Source: Polyangiaceae bacterium (GTDB lineage Bacteria > Myxococcota > Polyangia > Polyangiales > Polyangiaceae). Taken from it: 16,788 nt of DNA. Under the pieces are notes generated by a model that did not search any database, had not been told where the DNA came from, and saw only the letters and a list, made by a program, of their open reading frames with translations. Positions 14,129 through 16,788 of this stretch are shown here, piece after piece. Made by a program: the position numbers and the translations under genes. The stretch spans positions 1 through 16,788 of the forward strand of contig JAICTU010000169.1 in NCBI GenBank assembly GCA_025936205.1. Reading direction: 5' to 3'. Numbering within the stretch: position 1 is the stretch's first letter; every line of letters begins with the position of its first letter.

Positions 14129-14686
14129 ATGCTGAACGAAGTCATTGCCGAGCTAGACCAAGCGATCGAAAAGTCCCAGGCCTCGCTGAAGCGCGAGCTG
14201 GCGAAGCTGCGCACCGGGCGGGCCCACGCGGGGATGCTCGACGGGATCAAGGTCGAGTACTACGGGCAGGTGACGCCCCTGCCGCAGATGGCGACCGTGG
14301 CAGTCCCCGAGCCCCGTCTGCTCACGGTCAAGCCCTGGGATAAGGACCAGATCAAGAACGTGGAGCGTGCCCTGCGCGAGAGCGATCTCGGCCTGAACCC
14401 TCAGGTTGACGGCCAGCTGATCCGCGTACCCATTCCGCCGCTCACCGAAGACCGCCGCAAGGACCTGGTGAAGATCGCCAAAAAGAACGCGGAGGACTGC
14501 AAGGTCGGGATCCGGAAGGCCCGGCACGACGCGCTCGATATGATCGGCGAGTTCAAGCAGGACGGCGCCATGAGCGAGGACGAGGCGGATCGAGCCAAAA
14601 AGCGTGTCGAAGAAGTGGTGGCGGCGGCGGGACAGGCCGTAGACACCATCGTCCACGGCAAGGAAAAGGAGATCCTGGCGCTCTGA
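14129..14686 (+). CDS. frr: Ribosome recycling factor
   Basis: RRF works with EF-G after termination to split the ribosome from mRNA and the deacylated tRNA. The 185-residue product is the standard length and aligns along its whole length: LAKLRTGRAHAGMLDGIKVEYYG near 26-48, TPLPQMATVAVPEPRLLTVKPWD, the hinge GLNPQVDGQLIRVPIPPLTEDRRKDLVK and the C-terminal helix KNAEDCKVGIRKARHDALD. The ATG at 14129 follows GAGGAAAA and begins MLNEVI as in other RRFs; an upstream frame from 14087 has no family match. Usually frr follows pyrH, tsf and rpsB, but none is here; its left neighbour is the small membrane gene on the other strand. A possible -10 TATAGG is at 14073. A strong hairpin follows the stop. 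Confidence 0.97.
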   Translation: MLNEVIAELDQAIEKSQASLKRELAKLRTGRAHAGMLDGIKVEYYGQVTPLPQMATVAVPEPRLLTVKPWDKDQIKNVERALRESDLGLNPQVDGQLIRVPIPPLTEDRRKDLVKIAKKNAEDCKVGIRKARHDALDMIGEFKQDGAMSEDEADRAKKRVEEVVAAAGQAVDTIVHGKEKEILAL

Positions 14687-14690
14687 GCGC

Positions 14691-14716
14691 GCTCCTGCGC
14701 TGGGGAGCGCAGGAGC
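14691..14716 (+). terminator. Terminator-like hairpin after frr
   Basis: GCTCCTGCGCT (14691-14701) and AGCGCAGGAGC (14706-14716) form a perfect 11-base stem with a GGGG loop, starting 5 bases after the frr stop. There is no T run, as often seen in GC-rich genomes. The rest of the gap to the phosphatase (14717-14933) holds a TTGACA (14830-14835) with no convincing -10 and one copy of the GC hairpin repeat (14873-14896). Confidence 0.6.
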
Positions 14717-14872
14717 CACGGAGCCGAAGGGCGAGCATGGCCAGCAGCCAAATGTCGATGCAGACTCGGGGAGCGGGTGTCCTCGCAGCAATGACCCCGG
14801 AGGGCTATGGGCCTTTTGGTCGGCCAGTGTTGACAAGCTGCGCTGGCAATGGTTTGGTTTGGCTGGGTTTTT

Positions 14873-14896
14873 GCGGGGGCCACCCCGCACCCCGGG
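14873..14896 (+). repeat. GC hairpin repeat, copy 1 (upstream of PP2C)
   Basis: GCGGGG (14873-14878), a GCCA loop and CCCCGC (14883-14888), followed by ACCCCGGG. It matches the copy at 15778 apart from the loop and has the same orientation. It lies in the leader of the phosphatase gene. Confidence 0.6.
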
Positions 14897-14933
14897 TAGT
14901 GGGGAAGAGCGTCGTACAGAGCTCAACGATTTT

Positions 14934-15863
14934 GTGGTTCTGAATAGAGTGTCGCAGCAATCGTCAGCTGGAACGCCGCTTCGAGCGTGCGGCGTCGGTA
15001 TCACCGACGTGGGCTTGCAGCGGGAGCACAACGAGGACGCGTTTGCAGTCCTCTCGGATCATGATCTGTTCATCGTTGCAGATGGCATGGGTGGCCATCG
15101 CGCGGGGGACGTGGCGAGCCGCCTGGCTTCGGAGTCGATTTCCGACTTCTTCCAGCGCACCGCGGGGGAAGAGGTCACCTGGCCTTTTCACTTCGACTCG
15201 GCGCTCTCCGAGAGCGAGAACCGGTTGCTCACCGCGATCCGCCTCGCCAATCGGCAGATCTACGAGCACAGCCTGAAGTCGCACGATCTGCGCGGCATGG
15301 GCACCACGGTGGTGGGCGCGTTGTTCAACCCGGACACGCGCAAGATGTATGTGGGTCACGTGGGTGACAGCCGTGCCTACGTCATTCGCGAGGGGCGCAT
15401 CTCGCAGCTGACGCGCGATCATTCCCTGGTCAACGACTACCTCAAGGTCATGCCCGACATGCCCGAGGATCAGCGCAACGAGCTGCCCAAGAACGTGATC
15501 ACCCGAGCGCTGGGCATGCAGGACAGCGTGGAGGTGGATCTGCTCGCGCACGAGGTCCGCGTCGGTGACACCTTCGTGCTCTGTTCCGACGGTCTGAGCG
15601 GCATGATCTCCGACGCCGAGATCTTGCAGGTGGCAGGCCAGGACGTCGAGCTGGACGAAGCGTGTCGCCGCCTCACGGCGCTCGCCAACGAGCACGGCGG
15701 TGAAGACAACATCACGGCCGTGCTCGTGCGCATCGTGCAAAACGACGGCAGCGAGAACGAGGGCCGCGGGAGCTACAGCGGGGACACCCCGCACCCCGGG
15801 CCCGGAGCAGGCTCTGATCGATCCGGCGCCGTGCCCACCGCCGCGCCCGACACGATTCCCTGA
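14934..15863 (+). CDS. PP2C-family protein serine/threonine phosphatase
   Basis: This family (Stp1/PrpC/PppA) uses two metal ions to remove phosphate from serine and threonine, usually opposing Hanks-type kinases. From the GTG at 14934 (309 aa), the PP2C motifs follow in order: GLQREHNEDAF with the metal-binding Glu/Asp, VADGMGGHRAGD (48-59), GMGTTVVGAL, VGHVGDSRAYV, LTRDHSLV, ITRALG, LCSDGLSGMI and GGEDNITAVLVRI. All metal-ligand aspartates are present. No ATG lies before the DGMGG motif, so the start is non-canonical: GTG at 14934 or 14949, or TTG at 14859. After the domain comes a 30-residue Gly/Pro/Ser tail that includes GDTPHPG, encoded by a copy of the local GC hairpin repeat. The stop lies in a 14-base tandem repeat. 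No kinase gene is in the window. Confidence 0.93.
   Translation: MVLNRVSQQSSAGTPLRACGVGITDVGLQREHNEDAFAVLSDHDLFIVADGMGGHRAGDVASRLASESISDFFQRTAGEEVTWPFHFDSALSESENRLLTAIRLANRQIYEHSLKSHDLRGMGTTVVGALFNPDTRKMYVGHVGDSRAYVIREGRISQLTRDHSLVNDYLKVMPDMPEDQRNELPKNVITRALGMQDSVEVDLLAHEVRVGDTFVLCSDGLSGMISDAEILQVAGQDVELDEACRRLTALANEHGGEDNITAVLVRIVQNDGSENEGRGSYSGDTPHPGPGAGSDRSGAVPTAAPDTIP
15778..15800 (+). repeat. GC hairpin repeat, copy 2 (inside PP2C coding sequence)
   Basis: GCGGGGACACCCCGC (15778-15792; 6-base stem, ACA loop) followed by ACCCCGGG. Read in frame it gives the peptide GDTPHPG in the variable tail of the phosphatase. The same 15-base core, inverted, occurs twice at 16643-16685. Confidence 0.7.
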
Positions 15864-15906
15864 GATCGATTCCCTGAGATCGATTCCCTGAGATCGATTC
15901 CCTGAG
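15854..15906 (+). repeat. 14-base tandem repeat spanning the PP2C stop codon
   Basis: GATTCCCTGAGATC is repeated 3.8 times without mismatch (starts 15854, 15868, 15882, 15896). The first copy encodes the last residues and the TGA of the phosphatase; later copies are downstream. Each copy also contains the GATC/TGAG words, so the array has weak internal symmetry. Confidence 0.95.
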
Positions 15907-15913
15907 GAGCAGC

Positions 15914-15969
15914 CTCCAGACTTCGAGCACGGTGCCCAAGGCTCCAGCTCGAGGCTCAAGTCTGGAGCC
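15914..15969. terminator. Inverted repeats between convergent PP2C and lipoprotein genes
   Basis: CTCCAGACTTCGAGC (15914-15928) is, with one base missing, the reverse complement of GCTCAAGTCTGGAG (15954-15967). GGCTCCAG (15940-15947) also pairs with CTGGAGCC (15962-15969). These competing stems lie between two converging genes and could act as a bidirectional terminator; no T run is present on the plus strand. Confidence 0.45.
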
Positions 15970-15992
15970 TGAAGTCTGGAGCCTGAAGTCTG
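15958..15992. repeat. 14-base tandem repeat beside the lipoprotein stop
   Basis: TCTGGAGCCTGAAG occurs at 15961-15974 and 15975-15988, flanked by matching partial copies, about 2.5 copies in all with no mismatch. It ends 4 bases before the minus-strand lipoprotein stop codon. Its sequence is unrelated to the array at 15854 but the period is the same. Confidence 0.9.
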
Positions 15993-15996
15993 TTTC

Positions 15997-16587
15997 TCAG
16001 TGCGAGCAGTTCTCGAAGATCAGCGCTCCGCTGCCGTCGCAGGCAATGCTGGGAGAGCTCGGATCTCTGAGGTTGTCGCAGTGCAGGGAATTCAGCCAGA
16101 TCGCGCCCGGCAAGAGCTTCTCGATGCCCACCGAGCATTGCTTCTCCGCCAGGCTGAACTGCCCGGTGGTGAAGCCCACGTCGAGCGTGCCCTGCATCCC
16201 CGCAGCAGCGCCGTCGGTCAGGACGCCGTTGGCAGCGAAGTTGGCGACTTCTCCGCCCTGAAACTTCAGACTCACATTGTAGTTGCTGGTGCCTGGGGAG
16301 GCGAGGCGGACATCACACTCGACCAGATAGTCGCTGCTGTCCTTGACCCGGTCGCCCACGCCGGTACCGCCCGACACGGTCGCGCGCGCGCCGTCGGGAT
16401 ACTGGTAGGTCTTGGCAGAGGAGCACGACAGGCCCTGCGCCGGGCCGAACCCGAAAAATAGGGCTGCCTGCTGTGGAGCCACGGCGTCATCGCCGCAGCC
16501 GGTCGTGGAAATCAGCGCGCCCGCCAGGGCTCCTACCACCAGAACACGATGTAGCACTCTGCTGCTCCGCGTCGCGAAGGCCTTCAT
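15997..16587 (-). CDS. Predicted lipoprotein with six cysteines, unknown function
   Basis: I do not recognise the family. The 196-residue product starts MKAFATRSSRVLHRVLVV, a lipoprotein signal with basic n-region and hydrophobic core. It ends in the lipobox ISTTGC, so the cysteine at about 31 would be lipidated and the protein anchored in the outer membrane or periplasm; Asp is not directly at +2 (Gly is), so outer-membrane sorting is possible. The mature part of about 165 residues has six further cysteines (LSCSS, VECD, KQCS, LHCD, IACD, ENCS), enough for three disulfides, and strand-like segments such as YNVSLKFQGG. An ATG at 16599 is an alternative start. The frame runs on to 16719 through the GC repeats, but that extension would spoil the signal peptide. 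It converges on the phosphatase. Confidence 0.8.
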   Translation of the reverse strand: MKAFATRSSRVLHRVLVVGALAGALISTTGCGDDAVAPQQAALFFGFGPAQGLSCSSAKTYQYPDGARATVSGGTGVGDRVKDSSDYLVECDVRLASPGTSNYNVSLKFQGGEVANFAANGVLTDGAAAGMQGTLDVGFTTGQFSLAEKQCSVGIEKLLPGAIWLNSLHCDNLRDPSSPSIACDGSGALIFENCSH

Positions 16588-16633
16588 CACAGGCCACATG
16601 TTGAATGGGATCTCGAAGAACGGGCCAACTTTT

Positions 16634-16704
16634 GCTCGGGGTGCGGGGTGTCCCCGCAGATGCTCGGGGTGCGGGGTGTCCCCGCAGATGCTCGGAGTGC
16701 CGGG
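16634..16704 (-). repeat. 28-base tandem repeat with GC hairpins, copies 3 and 4
   Basis: A 28-base unit beginning GCTCGGGGTGCGGGG and ending TGTCCCCGCAGAT is present twice exactly (16634-16661, 16662-16689), with a degenerate half copy to about 16704. Each unit contains the hairpin GCGGGGTGTCCCCGC (16643-16657, 16671-16685), the reverse complement of the core in PP2C. It lies upstream of the lipoprotein gene. The remaining 16705-16788 holds two small inverted repeats (CCGAGC/GCTCGG at 16729-16747; CACCCCG/CGGGGTG at 16754-16783) and no gene that I can see. Confidence 0.85.
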
Positions 16705-16788
16705 AGCGGATACCGCCACGGCGCCGGCCCGAGCATCTTGCGCTCGGTGCGTCCACCCCGCCAGGTACCCGGCGCACGGGGTGACCCC

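Noticed and set aside
14830..14858. TTGACA upstream of PP2C as its promoter
   Set aside because: The -35 match is perfect but the bases 17-18 downstream (TTTGGT) are a poor -10, so I do not list it as a feature.
14859..14933. TTG-started N-terminal extension of PP2C
   Set aside because: It would translate the hairpin repeat copy 1 as GPPRTPGSG-like sequence with no family match; the GTG at 14934 or 14949 is closer to the PP2C fold, though not proven.
16634..16704. Possible CRISPR array
   Set aside because: The units are directly joined with no spacers, only two are intact, and no cas gene is present.

Overview
This is a high-GC chromosomal segment. Gene content, codon use and the Ala/Pro/Arg-rich style of the secreted proteins suggest a myxobacterium or close relative (Myxococcota, Polyangia-like). 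That placement is inference from protein style; no rRNA or other decisive marker is present. I see no transposase, integrase, phage gene, tRNA, rRNA or CRISPR array.

Left part (1-3756): the 3' end of a DsbD-type thiol:disulfide transporter with a fused thioredoxin domain converges on bacterioferritin (bfr) across a strong intrinsic terminator. Divergent from bfr, across about 300 bases with candidate promoters and Fur-like half sites, is a Bfd-type [2Fe-2S] ferredoxin, so this is an iron storage and release pair. An aldehyde dehydrogenase follows, then a non-coding stretch with a perfect 32-base palindrome.

Middle (3757-13672, all minus strand): in transcription order, a DPM1/GtrB-like glycosyltransferase, a secreted beta-barrel-like protein with a Pro/Ala tail, and a PIN-PhoH ATPase. 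After a 116-base gap come a D-2-hydroxyacid dehydrogenase, a SWIM-SNF2 helicase-like ATPase (joined by an ATGA overlap), a thiolase, an EI24/CysZ-like membrane protein and ribosomal protein S21. Spacing suggests one or two operons mixing central metabolism with nucleic-acid and ribosome functions.

Right part (13796-16788): a tiny membrane protein (minus), ribosome recycling factor (plus), a PP2C serine/threonine phosphatase (plus) and a convergent Cys-rich lipoprotein (minus). The last 2 kb carries a family of short GC-rich hairpin repeats, one inside the phosphatase coding sequence, and several tandem repeats with 14- or 28-base periods. Two stop codons (bfd and the phosphatase) lie inside the first copy of a 14-base tandem repeat.

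Most genes are ordinary housekeeping or metabolic families. The features most worth a second look are the repeats around the phosphatase, a bacterioferritin lacking one ferroxidase histidine, an S21 gene without a normal start codon, the metabolic-gene-coupled SNF2 protein, and frequent non-ATG starts.
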